Shown here: one piece after another, positions 53,249 to 61,979 of the stretch | How the letters are laid out: every line of letters begins with the position of its first letter | How positions within the stretch are numbered: position 1 is the stretch's first letter | Assembly: GCF_009720825.1 (NCBI RefSeq) | Contig: NZ_WNKY01000013.1 | Location: forward strand, 88,948-152,947 | Source of the DNA: Duganella radicis | GTDB lineage: Bacteria; Pseudomonadota; Gammaproteobacteria; Burkholderiales; Burkholderiaceae_D | DNA length: 64,000 bases | Direction of reading: 5' to 3' | The notes under the pieces: generated by a model | Seen by the model: the letters and a program-made list of their open reading frames with translations, nothing else | Told to the model about the DNA's origin: nothing | Databases searched by the model: none | Translations under genes and position numbers: made by a program

Positions 53249-55131
53249 AAGGTCACGCGGCCTTTCATGGCCCGCTGGCAGCTATGCAGCGCATCGTCGT
53301 ACGAACGCGAGACGTGGTCGGCGTTCGGGAAGACGCAGGTTTTCAAGTCCGGGTTTTCAAACGGGCTCGGCAGCAGCAGGGCGAATTGTTTGCAATGCGG
53401 CAGGTCGCGGCGCATGCGCTCCAGCGCTTGCGTCATCAGCTCGCAATCCTGCAAGGGATTCACGCTGACCAGGCACACGATGGCCACCAGTTCCGGTGAC
53501 GCTTCCGGCGGTGCCGGTTTGTCCAGATCCTCAAAGCTCATGCTGCGCGCATCGATTTTCTGCTCACGCAGGATGCGCACCAGAATTTCGGTGGCCAGCT
53601 CCGCATAGGCCGAACCCAGCCCGACGCTCAGCACCAGGCTGCCGGCCGGCACGTCGAACGAACCCTGCCATTCGCCGGTATCGGAAATACGCTGATCGCG
53701 CAATTGCCGGCCGATGCCGCCGCCCGCCAGCACGCTGCTGCGCTTGCGCTTTTTCCACCACTTCGGATTGCCGCTCAGCGCTTCGATCACGGCGATGATG
53801 GAGGAGGTGACTTTTTCCTCTTCGTCCGGCGTGATGGCGCTGTCCTTCAGGTCGAAGTTGGCCAGGTGCAGCGCCGGCAGCAGCACGCCGTCGCAATATT
53901 CGGCCAGCGATTTGTGCTGCATGTAGCGCTTGGCGCTGGTGATGATTTCATGCGCGTCGCCCGACAGAGCGCGCTGATAAAAATTCTGCGGCATGGTCAG
54001 CGCCGGCAGTTCGCCGAACATGACCTCCAGCACTTTCAAGGCGCGGATATAGCGGCCCGCCACCACCAGGCAGAGGGTCAGCGGCGTCGACAGCACCAGT
54101 CCGACCGGTCCCCAGAGCCAGCTCCAGAAGATGGCCGACACCACCACCGACAGCGGCGACAAGCCGGTGGTATGCCCATACAGCTTGGGTTCGATGGTTT
54201 GCGCGACGATGATTTCCACCGCCAGGAACAAGCCCAGCGTCATCAGCGCCAGCGACCAGCCCGGATCGACCGCCGCCGCCAGCAGGGTGGCGCAGAACGC
54301 CGCCATCCACACGCCGACGTAGGGAATGAAGCGCAGCACGGCGGTCATGGTGCCCCACAACAGCGCCTGGCCCAGACCCAGCAGGCTCAGGCCCAGCCAC
54401 ACCGCCAGCCCGGTGGCGATGTTGACCAAAAACTGCGAGATGAAAAAGCGCGACAGGCGCTCGCCCGCATCGTTGACGGCAATGGTGGTGGCGCGCAAGT
54501 CGCCGCCGCCGGCCAGCCGGATGAAGCGGTCGCGCAGCGATTCATGTTCCAGCAGCACAAAGATCAGCACCACGAACACGATGCCCGCCGTCTCCAGCGG
54601 CGGCCACACCGACGCCACGACCTTGCCCAGCAGCTGGAACGGTTTCAGCGCCGGCTCGTGGATTTCCACCAGCACCGGCGTCTTCAGGCTGCCGTCGTTT
54701 TGCAGCACCGGCTGTGCGGCGCCGCCGCTGTCGCTGGTGAAGTGTTCGATCAGTTGCCCGGCCGGCCCGCCAAGGCTGCCCAGGGTGCCGCGCGTCAGCT
54801 CGTCCAGCGTTTCGATCTTGGCGGCGATGGTGTCCTGGTACTTGGGCAGGCTGGCGCCCATCATGCCGACCTGCTGCACGATCACCGCGCCGATCGCCAG
54901 CAGTGTCAGCGTCACCACCAGCACGCCGGTGCAGACCGAGGTGGTCTGTCCAAGGCCGAGATGGCGCAAGGCGCGCACAAACGGCGCAATCAGGAAGCTG
55001 AAGATAAACGCCAGCGTGATCGGAATCAGCACATCGCGGCCGAAGTAGAGCAGGGCCAGCACCGTGGCGGTGCCGACCAGGCCGGCAACGGCGCCCGGCA
55101 GCGTGCGGGAAGCAAGGGAGGAATCAGACAC
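53245..55131 (-). CDS. AI-2E family transporter with long C-terminal cytoplasmic domain
   Basis: 628 residues. The AI-2E/PerM-type core (about 10-360) has about eight helices with PFVRALRHLGLG and FIPYVGVWMAAF and GPVGLVLSTPLTLCLVV. The remaining 260 residues are soluble; a stretch near 500-610 (VLSVGLGSAYAELATEILVRIL, LVAIVCLVSVNPLQD) looks like a Rossmann-type fold, possibly B12-binding-like, but I cannot assign it. Start GTG at 55131 with AGG upstream. It overlaps the CPBP gene by 8 bp and the PheC-AroQ gene by 4 bp. Substrate unknown. Confidence 0.82.
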   Translation of the reverse strand: MSDSSLASRTLPGAVAGLVGTATVLALLYFGRDVLIPITLAFIFSFLIAPFVRALRHLGLGQTTSVCTGVLVVTLTLLAIGAVIVQQVGMMGASLPKYQDTIAAKIETLDELTRGTLGSLGGPAGQLIEHFTSDSGGAAQPVLQNDGSLKTPVLVEIHEPALKPFQLLGKVVASVWPPLETAGIVFVVLIFVLLEHESLRDRFIRLAGGGDLRATTIAVNDAGERLSRFFISQFLVNIATGLAVWLGLSLLGLGQALLWGTMTAVLRFIPYVGVWMAAFCATLLAAAVDPGWSLALMTLGLFLAVEIIVAQTIEPKLYGHTTGLSPLSVVVSAIFWSWLWGPVGLVLSTPLTLCLVVAGRYIRALKVLEVMFGELPALTMPQNFYQRALSGDAHEIITSAKRYMQHKSLAEYCDGVLLPALHLANFDLKDSAITPDEEEKVTSSIIAVIEALSGNPKWWKKRKRSSVLAGGGIGRQLRDQRISDTGEWQGSFDVPAGSLVLSVGLGSAYAELATEILVRILREQKIDARSMSFEDLDKPAPPEASPELVAIVCLVSVNPLQDCELMTQALERMRRDLPHCKQFALLLPSPFENPDLKTCVFPNADHVSRSYDDALHSCQRAMKGRVTL

Positions 55132-55996
55132 CGTTTAACCTGGCGGGATAAGTAAAACCAATAAAATGCACCGCGTTCAGCGCGATGTGGACCAAGATGG
55201 CCGCCTCGATGCGCTGCGTGCGCTGGTATGCCACCGCGTAGCCGAAGCCGGCAATTGCAGCGAGTATGCCATACCGCAGTCCGCCGCCGAGATGCGCCGC
55301 GCCAAACAGCAGCGCCGATGCCGCCACCGCCAGCCATGGCCCCCAGTTGAAGCGTCCCAGCGCCGAGGCCAGGCGCGCTTGCAGGAAGCCGCGGAAGAAG
55401 GCTTCCTCCGCCACCACCGTGAACAGCAGGTTGACGCCAATAAACAGCGGTGTCTGCGGCGGCAATTTGAGGTCGATGCCGACCACGCCGGCCGCCACGG
55501 CAAAGCCCAGCGTGACGGCAATCGTCAGCAGCAGCACCGGCGCCGTCCGGCGCAGCACCTCGCCCAGCTCGGCCCGCGAGCTGACGCGTTGGCTTAGCAG
55601 GGCCAGCAGGATCAGCCCGACCACGCCCTTGTCGAAGTTGGCGTACAGCGTGAAGGGCGCGGCGCCGGCCGACAGCACCACGCCGTCCAGCAGCAGCGGA
55701 TTATGGAAACCGGGCAGTTTGTGCATCGCCAGTTGCAGCGCCAGCACGGCAGTCACCATGCCGCACACCAGCCGTATCCACGCGCGCGGTGCGCGGGCGC
55801 AGGCGTAAGCCGCACCGGTCAGCCCCGCCAGCCAGAGGATCGCCCTCGGCTCCAGCACGCCGGCCACCAGTCCCCAGGCCATGGCCATGACCAGCAACAG
55901 TGGCCACACCGGCAGGCGGCGCGGCCCGAAAGCCAGTGGCGGGAGCCAGGCCGAAGCGATGGCACATACAAGGAAGAGGTAAGCGAGGAGTGTCAT
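55124..55996 (-). CDS. CPBP family intramembrane glutamic endopeptidase
   Basis: 290 residues, about eight helices. The Rce1/CPBP catalytic motifs are present: EEAFFRGFL, FGAAHLGGG (second motif, His) and HIALNAVHF (third). Cleaves or processes membrane-anchored proteins in general; target unknown. First in a three-gene coupled run CPBP - AI-2E transporter - PheC-AroQ on the minus strand. Confidence 0.9.
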   Translation of the reverse strand: MTLLAYLFLVCAIASAWLPPLAFGPRRLPVWPLLLVMAMAWGLVAGVLEPRAILWLAGLTGAAYACARAPRAWIRLVCGMVTAVLALQLAMHKLPGFHNPLLLDGVVLSAGAAPFTLYANFDKGVVGLILLALLSQRVSSRAELGEVLRRTAPVLLLTIAVTLGFAVAAGVVGIDLKLPPQTPLFIGVNLLFTVVAEEAFFRGFLQARLASALGRFNWGPWLAVAASALLFGAAHLGGGLRYGILAAIAGFGYAVAYQRTQRIEAAILVHIALNAVHFIGFTYPARLNGV

Positions 55997-56038
55997 TGCT
56001 TTAACGATGAGTTTTCGTCAATGATACTCCAAGGCAGC

Positions 56039-56824
56039 TTAGAACCTGTAGACCAGCGCCGTCATGACCATGGGCGTGGTCTTGCGCTTGGTCAGCGGGC
56101 TGTCGGCCGCATCGCCGGTCAGGCGCGATACGCCGAGCACGCTGCGCACCGCCCAGTTGCTGTCGATCACGTGGCTCCAGTTGACGCCGGCCGTCACGTT
56201 CTCGAAGCCGGCCTTGGCGGTGTAGGCCTTGTAGCCCGAGGCCGCGCTTTGGCGGGCGGTGACGCCGAAATAGGTTTGCATGTGCTTGCGGTCGCCATAC
56301 TCGGCCGACGCGCCAAAGCCGATCTGGTCGGTGGCGCTGGTGTACAGTGGCGCTTCCAGTCCCAGCGTGTAAGTGCTGCCATATTCGCGGTGGCCGAGGT
56401 TCTGTTTGGTGGTCAGGCTCAGGCCGACCGTGCCGACCTGATAGCCCACGCTCAGCACCGCCTGCGCCGCGCCCTCGATGTTGCCCATGCCTTTCAGCGC
56501 ATCCGAGCCGGAAAAGTAGTTTTCCTTGTGGTCCTTGCGGCCGCCGTTGTAGCCGAGCGCGCCGCTCAGCTTGAAGCCATCGACTTCGGTCGCGTAGCCG
56601 ATGCCGCGCTGGGTGCTGAGGAAGAAGCCGTTGGCGTAGGTTTTTTCAAGGAAGGGCAGGGGCAGTACCCGGCTCTTGTCGGCGCCGGCGTATTCCGGCA
56701 CGTAGGCCAGGCCGACGCCGGCCGTGAAGCTGTCGCCGCCGGCAGCAGGCTTGGCTTCTTCGGCAAAGCTCTTGCCGCTGAAAGCGCACAAGGAGACGAG
56801 GGTGAGAGTGATCGCGTAGCGCAT
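56039..56824 (-). CDS. MipA/OmpV family outer membrane protein
   Basis: 261 residues: signal peptide (1-20, ending KSFA), then a beta-barrel of amphipathic strands with FTAGVGLAYVPEYAGADKSR (seen as GVGLAYVPEYAGAD) and the ending MVMTALVYRF with a terminal Phe, the outer-membrane signature. In E. coli MipA bridges MltA and PBP1B; the wider family includes inducible porin-like proteins. It stands alone. Confidence 0.9.
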   Translation of the reverse strand: MRYAITLTLVSLCAFSGKSFAEEAKPAAGGDSFTAGVGLAYVPEYAGADKSRVLPLPFLEKTYANGFFLSTQRGIGYATEVDGFKLSGALGYNGGRKDHKENYFSGSDALKGMGNIEGAAQAVLSVGYQVGTVGLSLTTKQNLGHREYGSTYTLGLEAPLYTSATDQIGFGASAEYGDRKHMQTYFGVTARQSAASGYKAYTAKAGFENVTAGVNWSHVIDSNWAVRSVLGVSRLTGDAADSPLTKRKTTPMVMTALVYRF

Positions 56825-56968
56825 GGTGGGTTCCCGTTCAGTGGTCCGCCGGTGCCTGATTGCCCGGCTTAAGACCGCGAGAGTTTCCCAGCAATTGCAG
56901 TCCGCCGCTATCGCCGTTGCTGAAGTATCATGTGTTGAAATCTTTGGTATCGCATTCCGGAGCCGACC

Positions 56969-57631
56969 ATGTCATTGACCCTGTACTACCATCCGCTGGC
57001 CTCGTTCTGTCACAAGGTGCTGATCGCGCTGTACGAGAACGGCACCGCCTTCGACAAGCGCATCATCAACCTCGGCGACCAGGCCGACCGCGCCGAGCTG
57101 GAGGCGATCTGGCCGCTGTGCAAATTCCCTGTGCTGCGCGACAACACCCACCGGCGCGATGTGCCGGAGACTTCCATCATCATTGAATACCTGGACCGCC
57201 ACTATCCGGGCGCGCAGCCGATGATCCCGGCCGACTGGGACGACGCGCTCGATGTGCGCTTGTGGGACCGCTTCTTCGATAACTACGTGCAGGAGCCGGT
57301 GACCACCATCGTCACCGCCCACCTGACCGGTCTGAGCTGCGACCAGACCAAGGAGCGCACCAAGCTCAAGACGGCCTACAAAATGATCGAAAAGCGCATG
57401 AGCACGCGCAGCTGGATGTGCGGCGAGAGCTTCAGCCTGGCCGAGTGCGCGGCGGCGCCCGCCTTGTTCTACGCCGCCACGCTGTTGCCGTTCCCGGAGG
57501 AATATCTCCACTTGCAGGGATACTTCGAACGGCTGGTTTCCCGCCCCTCGGTCAAACAGGTGCTGGAGGAGGCCAAGCCGTACTTTCCGATGTATCCCTT
57601 CGCCAGCGATATTCCCGACCGCTTCCTCTAA
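56969..57631 (+). CDS. Glutathione S-transferase family protein
   Basis: 220 residues. N-terminal thioredoxin fold with [19 protein letters not shown] (Ser/Cys region S12-F-C-H), cis-Pro in FPVLRD and the glutathione-binding E-T-S motif in [12 protein letters not shown]. Helical C-domain follows. Conjugation or peroxide/dehalogenation chemistry; substrate unknown. GGAG lies 7 nt before the ATG. Confidence 0.9.
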   Translation: MSLTLYYHPLASFCHKVLIALYENGTAFDKRIINLGDQADRAELEAIWPLCKFPVLRDNTHRRDVPETSIIIEYLDRHYPGAQPMIPADWDDALDVRLWDRFFDNYVQEPVTTIVTAHLTGLSCDQTKERTKLKTAYKMIEKRMSTRSWMCGESFSLAECAAAPALFYAATLLPFPEEYLHLQGYFERLVSRPSVKQVLEEAKPYFPMYPFASDIPDRFL

Positions 57632-57701
57632 GCGCGCCGCCGCACAGTGCGCGGCGGCGAAACGGCGAATGATGGCCTTTCTTATCGAGAAAGGAACCGT
57701 C

Positions 57702-58694
57702 ATGGATACACCCAACCATTCGCGCCGCGCGCTGGTCGGCGCCGCAGCCACCGGCCTGTTGGGCGCGGCGGTCGCACCCGCCGGTGCCCAGCCCGGCGCG
57801 GACGCCGCCGCCCAGCCGCCGCGCGATCCCCTCAATGCTTATCCCAAGCCGCCATTTCCGAAACAGCAGCAACCATGGCCGGGCCTGGCCAGCAAGATGA
57901 CGCCGCGTCCCGACCATGGTGAAACCAGTTACAAGGGCTCGGGGCGGCTGAAGGGGCGCAAGGCGCTGCTGACCGGCGGCGATTCCGGCATCGGCCGCGC
58001 CGCCGCGATTGCGTATGCGCGCGAGGGGGCCGACGTCGCCATCAACTACCTGCCTGCCGAGGAAGAGGATGCGCGCGAAGTGGTGCAATTGCTCCGCGCC
58101 GAAGGCCGCAAGGCGGTGGCGATTCCCGGCGATATCAAGGACGAGGCGTTCTGCAAGAAGCTGGTGGCGGACGCCGCGCGCGAACTGGGCGGACTCGATA
58201 TCCTGGTCAACAACGCGGCGCGCCAGTTTTCGCGCGACAGCATCGTTGACATCACCAGCGCGCAGTTCGACGAGACCTTCAAGACCAATGTGTACGCCAT
58301 GTTCTGGATCACGCGCGCCGCCGTGCCCTTGCTCAAGCCGGGCGCCACCATCATCAACACCGCCTCGGTCAACGCCTACGACCCCAGCGAAAACCTGATC
58401 GACTACGCCGCCACCAAGGGCGCGATCATGATTTTCACCAAGGGACTGGCCAAGCAACTGGCCTCGAAAGGCATCCGCGTGAATGCCGTGGCGCCGGGAC
58501 CGTTCTGGACCCCGCTTCAGGTGACTGGCGGCCAGCCGCCGGACAAGCTGCCGGAGTTTGGCGCCGACACGCCGCTCAAGCGGCCGGGCCAGCCAGCCGA
58601 GCTGGCCGCGGTCTATGTGCTGCTGGCGTCCAACGAGTCGAGCTACGCCAGCGGCCAGGTGTATGCCGCCACCGGTGCGCGTGGCGGCCCGTGA
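57702..58694 (+). CDS. YghA-like SDR oxidoreductase with exported-type N-terminus
   Basis: 330 residues. Short-chain dehydrogenase with [16 protein letters not shown] (as LVNNAARQ), Ser in TASVNAY and Tyr-x3-Lys in DYAATKGA. The lead [17 protein letters not shown] and [15 protein letters not shown] are the same as in E. coli YghA. Unlike YghA it begins with [20 protein letters not shown], a twin-arginine-like signal peptide ending near AGAQ. ATG at 57702 has AAAGGA upstream and the signal peptide; an in-frame ATG at 57669 is weaker. Confidence 0.88.
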   Translation: MDTPNHSRRALVGAAATGLLGAAVAPAGAQPGADAAAQPPRDPLNAYPKPPFPKQQQPWPGLASKMTPRPDHGETSYKGSGRLKGRKALLTGGDSGIGRAAAIAYAREGADVAINYLPAEEEDAREVVQLLRAEGRKAVAIPGDIKDEAFCKKLVADAARELGGLDILVNNAARQFSRDSIVDITSAQFDETFKTNVYAMFWITRAAVPLLKPGATIINTASVNAYDPSENLIDYAATKGAIMIFTKGLAKQLASKGIRVNAVAPGPFWTPLQVTGGQPPDKLPEFGADTPLKRPGQPAELAAVYVLLASNESSYASGQVYAATGARGGP

Positions 58695-58700
58695 CGCTGC

Positions 58701-59192
58701 TTAGTTTTTATTGCCTTCGCCCGCGCTCTGCACCGAGGCCGCCTGCGGGAAGGCCTGGTTTTGCTGCGCGATGGAGGCGAAGCGGCTGGCTTCATCGGCC
58801 AGATGCTTGCCCGCCGCCTTGCGGCCCGCATCCGCCAGTTCAGTGGCGGTGCGCGTGGCTTGCGGCACGTGCTCCTGCGCGATCTGGTTGATGTCGGCCT
58901 GGAAGTCGGTCACCACCTTGGCCAGTTGCTGGTGATAGCTTTGCAGCTTGTGCAGCAGTTCACCGGTCTGCTGCGGCGCGTTTTCCGGGTTGCGTTCGTT
59001 TGGCGGGGTCAGTAGCGCATAGCGCAGCGCGGCGGTGGAGTTGTCCAGCACTTCACGGCTGAACTGCACATTGACCTCCGACAGTTGGCGCAGCGAGCGC
59101 AGCACCGACTGGGTCAGGTCGGCGTAATAGTCGATGCGGGCCTCCGCATGATTTCGGGCTGCCGGGGACAGCGTTTCCACAAACGAGTTCAT
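58701..59192 (-). CDS. Phasin family protein
   Basis: 163 residues, helical and amphipathic with no Cys. NSFVETLSPAARNHAEARIDYYADLTQ (opening NSFVETLSPAA), VNVQFSREVLDNSTAALR and LQSYHQQLAKVVTDFQADI match the phasin family that coats polyhydroxyalkanoate granules. ATG at 59192 has AGGAG 7 nt upstream; the frame is open to 59294 but not homologous there. Confidence 0.85.
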   Translation of the reverse strand: MNSFVETLSPAARNHAEARIDYYADLTQSVLRSLRQLSEVNVQFSREVLDNSTAALRYALLTPPNERNPENAPQQTGELLHKLQSYHQQLAKVVTDFQADINQIAQEHVPQATRTATELADAGRKAAGKHLADEASRFASIAQQNQAFPQAASVQSAGEGNKN

Positions 59193-59324
59193 AAGCGTGC
59201 TCCTGTTGGGATGAGGGGGCCAAAGACACAGGGGCGGACGATTTGGCCTGTCGTCCGCCCCCGTATCATCGCAAATGTCTGCGCTTTTGGGCACTCCAGA
59301 GCCCAGTGGAACTATTTGTTTTTC

Positions 59325-60638
59325 CTACTCAACAGATGGGGCCGGCCGTGGCAGGAGGAACAGCGATTTCTGCCGGCCGTTGATGTAGCGGACGCCACTT
59401 TCATCAAAGTAGGCATCCTCCTCCAGCATGATGCGCACCGGCTCTTTCCAGCCCGGTATCGTGGTTGCCGCGTTGAGTTCGATCGAGTAGGCGGTCTGGT
59501 AGCGCAGCACGTCGTCGCCGCTGCCCGGCACGCCGCCCTGCATGTCCCACATGCCGATCGCCGGCCCGGCCGCGTGGCCGTGGTAGCCGATCGGATGGGT
59601 GTAGATGGTGGCGGCGATGCCTTCGGCCTTGGCCTGCCTGAGCGACGCGGCCAGCACCGCGTTGCCGCTGCGGCCCTGCCTGAAGTTACCGGTCAAAATA
59701 TCCTGCAAGCGGTTGGCGCTGGCAAAGGCCTTGACCAGCTCGGCCGGCGCGGCGGTCTCGCCCGGTTTCAGCACGTAGGCGTGCTCCTGAATGTCGGTGT
59801 TGAGGCGCAGATAGGTGATGCCGATGTCGACGTGCAGCAGGTCGCCCGGCACGATGATGTCGGCGTTGGCCAGGCCCTTGCCGGCGCGCTGGATTTCCAC
59901 CGAGGGATGGAACCAGGTGTCGTAACCCAGGTCGCGGATCTTCTGGCGGAACCACCACACCACATCGTCGGCGGTGGTGATGCCGGGCGTGATCACGCGT
60001 TCGGAAAAACCTTCCTCGATGATTTTATGGGTGGCGTTCACCAGTTGCGGATAGATCTGCATCTCGCGCGCGGTGCGTGTCTCCAGCCAGCGCACGGCCA
60101 GCGGCTCGGCCGATACCACGCGCTTTTTCAGCTCGGCGGGCAGGGCGGCCAGCAGTTCGTTGTATTCGGTGTGGTCGATGCCGTCGGCGTGGGCGAAATG
60201 GGTGGAGGTGTTGAGCGCGATCTTGTCCGGATTGCGCTGCCTGATGATGTTCACCAGCGCCGCCCACTGGTCCGGGAACTTCTTCATGTCCCAAGCGGCG
60301 GTGATGCTCTTGCCGACGTTGTAGCGCGCCACGGCCAGCCGTTCCACCTTGCCGGTTCTGGCGTCGCGGTAGAACACCAGCACCGTGCGGCGGCGCGCGT
60401 TCAGCCATTCGGCCGGCAGCATGGTTTTCAGCACCGGGTCCTCGTTGTATTCGCGCGAGACCACCACCCACATGTCGATGCCGGTTTGTTCCATCGCGGC
60501 CGGCAGCAGATTGTCAAAGCGGTCGACCAGCAGTTCATTGATGACGGTGGCCTGGTCGCGCACCGACAGCACTTGCTGGGCCCGGGCTGGCACGCCCGCG
60601 GCCAGCAGCAGGGAGAGGGCAAAGAGGAATTTTTTCAT
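59325..60638 (-). CDS. Exported M24 family metallopeptidase (Xaa-Pro aminopeptidase-like)
   Basis: 437 residues: signal peptide (1-20, ending PARA), a creatinase-like N-domain, and a pita-bread peptidase fold with all metal ligands: Asp in LLHVDIGITY and LNTDIQEHAY, His in THPIGYHGHA, Glu in SIELNAAT and Glu in IMLEEDAYFD. Should cleave an N-terminal residue next to proline, in the periplasm. ATG at 60638 starts the signal peptide; the frame extends to 60680. Confidence 0.88.
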   Translation of the reverse strand: MKKFLFALSLLLAAGVPARAQQVLSVRDQATVINELLVDRFDNLLPAAMEQTGIDMWVVVSREYNEDPVLKTMLPAEWLNARRRTVLVFYRDARTGKVERLAVARYNVGKSITAAWDMKKFPDQWAALVNIIRQRNPDKIALNTSTHFAHADGIDHTEYNELLAALPAELKKRVVSAEPLAVRWLETRTAREMQIYPQLVNATHKIIEEGFSERVITPGITTADDVVWWFRQKIRDLGYDTWFHPSVEIQRAGKGLANADIIVPGDLLHVDIGITYLRLNTDIQEHAYVLKPGETAAPAELVKAFASANRLQDILTGNFRQGRSGNAVLAASLRQAKAEGIAATIYTHPIGYHGHAAGPAIGMWDMQGGVPGSGDDVLRYQTAYSIELNAATTIPGWKEPVRIMLEEDAYFDESGVRYINGRQKSLFLLPRPAPSVE

Positions 60639-60660
60639 CCGCCGATCTTGAGCCCGGTTT

Positions 60661-60690
60661 TTGGCAATGTCAATCAACAATATTTATAAT
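60661..60690 (+). promoter_or_regulatory. Sigma70 promoter of the alpha/beta hydrolase gene
   Basis: TTGGCA (60661-60666), 18-nt spacer, TATAAT (60685-60690). Starts transcription near 60697, about 21 nt before the ATG at 60718, with AAAGGAGA between. Confidence 0.7.
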
Positions 60691-60717
60691 GGCCGTTGCA
60701 TCTGCAAAGGAGAGAAC

Positions 60718-61506
60718 ATGGCAGCACCTTCGGTTTTTTATCTGCACGGCGGTCCCGGGCTCGGTCCGGTCTTCGAGCGCGCCCGTTATCCGGACGCCAG
60801 TCACGTCCATTGGTGGCACCAGCCGCTGGCCAAGCCCTGCGCCGCCCGCCCGTATCTGGACCTGCTGGAAGCCGCGCTGACCGAGTTGCGCCGCGTTGCC
60901 GCCGAGGCCGGCCAGCCGCTGACGCTGATGGCCAGTTCCTTCGGCGCCCATCTGGCGGTGCATCTGGCGCGCCACGCGCCGGAGCTGATCAAGGACATCG
61001 TGCTGCTGGGCCCGACCTTCAATCCGGAAGACGCCGCCCTGCGCTTCGCCCGCCGCGCCTTCCGCGTGCATACAGGCCACGAGCACGCCGGCAAGCTGGC
61101 CACCGCGCTGGCCATGTATGAGGACGATCCGGGCCGTCCGCGTTTCTGGGATGTGTTTGGCGCGCTGTCGTTGCTGCCGGACGTCACCGGCCTGTACTTC
61201 GGCCCCAACGGCGGCGAGCAGGCGGCGCGCTCGTTCGCGGAATTGATCCAGCAGCCGGGCGCCTTCGACGGCCCGACCTCGGTGGCCACCTCGGACGACT
61301 TCTCGGCGCTGGACCACACGCCGGTGCAAAGCGCCTTCACCGGGCCGGTGTCGGTCCTGTTCGGCGCCTACGATCCAATGATCGACGCCGACAAGGACCG
61401 CGCCGTGTGGGAGATCATCTTCCCACAGGCGGCCTTCTTCAAGGTGGAGACGGGCCACTTCCCGCTGCTGGAACTGACGCTGGAGGAGTGCCTGTCGCCG
61501 GCTTAA
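60718..61506 (+). CDS. Alpha/beta hydrolase
   Basis: 262 residues, no signal peptide. FYLHGGPGLGP opens the fold, with the oxyanion HGGPG; the nucleophile is Ser74 in MASSFGAHLAVHL, with Ser in place of the first Gly; Asp in FGAYDPMID and His in ETGHFPLLE complete the triad. Substrate unknown. ATG at 60718 with AAAGGAGA; the in-frame start at 60661 is inside the promoter. Overlaps the convergent gene at 61503 by 4 bp. Confidence 0.85.
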   Translation: MAAPSVFYLHGGPGLGPVFERARYPDASHVHWWHQPLAKPCAARPYLDLLEAALTELRRVAAEAGQPLTLMASSFGAHLAVHLARHAPELIKDIVLLGPTFNPEDAALRFARRAFRVHTGHEHAGKLATALAMYEDDPGRPRFWDVFGALSLLPDVTGLYFGPNGGEQAARSFAELIQQPGAFDGPTSVATSDDFSALDHTPVQSAFTGPVSVLFGAYDPMIDADKDRAVWEIIFPQAAFFKVETGHFPLLELTLEECLSPA

Positions 61507-61979
61507 TTGGCGGCCTTGTCCTGCTGGATCAGCTTGGCCAACTGCGATTGCGGGCCGACCGCGTCCAGCGTCAGGATTTTATCGGCCGGAATAGTTTGCG
61601 ATTCCGGCCCGTGCCAGTCGTTCTTGCGGCGGCTGACCACCCGGTTGCCGGGCTGGCCGTTGGGCTGCTGGTAGGTCTGGATGTAGTACACGTCGCCCAG
61701 CCGGATATAGGCCGGCTTGGCCTCCAGCAGCACGCCGTAATACACCTGGCCGTTCGCCAACTGCACGCTGTACAAGCCGCCCAGCGGGCCCGGCGCGATC
61801 ACGCGCTCGGCGCTCTTGTTCCATTCACCGGCGGCCGACGCCGCCAGCGCGCCGGCGCCCAGCAGTCCCAGCACCAGCGCCAGGTTCACCTGCCACGCCT
61901 TCCAGCCGCCGGCTGGCGCGGCGGGGCGGAATTCCACTGCTTTCGGGTACGTGATGTTGTCGTCGATCTGCGCGCTCAT
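61503..61979 (-). CDS. Hypothetical single-helix membrane protein next to PEP-CTERM gene
   Basis: 158 residues: a cytoplasmic N-terminus, one transmembrane helix (about 30-50, VNLALVLGLLGAGALAAS) and an extracytoplasmic domain with YSVQLANGQVYYGVLLEAKPAYI and VVSRRKNDWHGPES. I do not recognise a family. It starts inside the stop of the PEP-CTERM gene (ATGA), so the two are translationally coupled; a role with that protein is possible. Confidence 0.7.
   Translation of the reverse strand: MSAQIDDNITYPKAVEFRPAAPAGGWKAWQVNLALVLGLLGAGALAASAAGEWNKSAERVIAPGPLGGLYSVQLANGQVYYGVLLEAKPAYIRLGDVYYIQTYQQPNGQPGNRVVSRRKNDWHGPESQTIPADKILTLDAVGPQSQLAKLIQQDKAAN

Noticed and set aside
53704..55155. 483-codon frame antisense to the AI-2E-type transporter
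   Set aside because: Arg/Gln/His-rich shadow frame; the opposite strand has clear membrane helices and coupled starts.
57636..57659. GC-rich hairpin after the GST gene as a terminator
   Set aside because: The arms (CGCCGCCGC/GCGGCGGCG) are imperfectly matched in register and no T tract follows.
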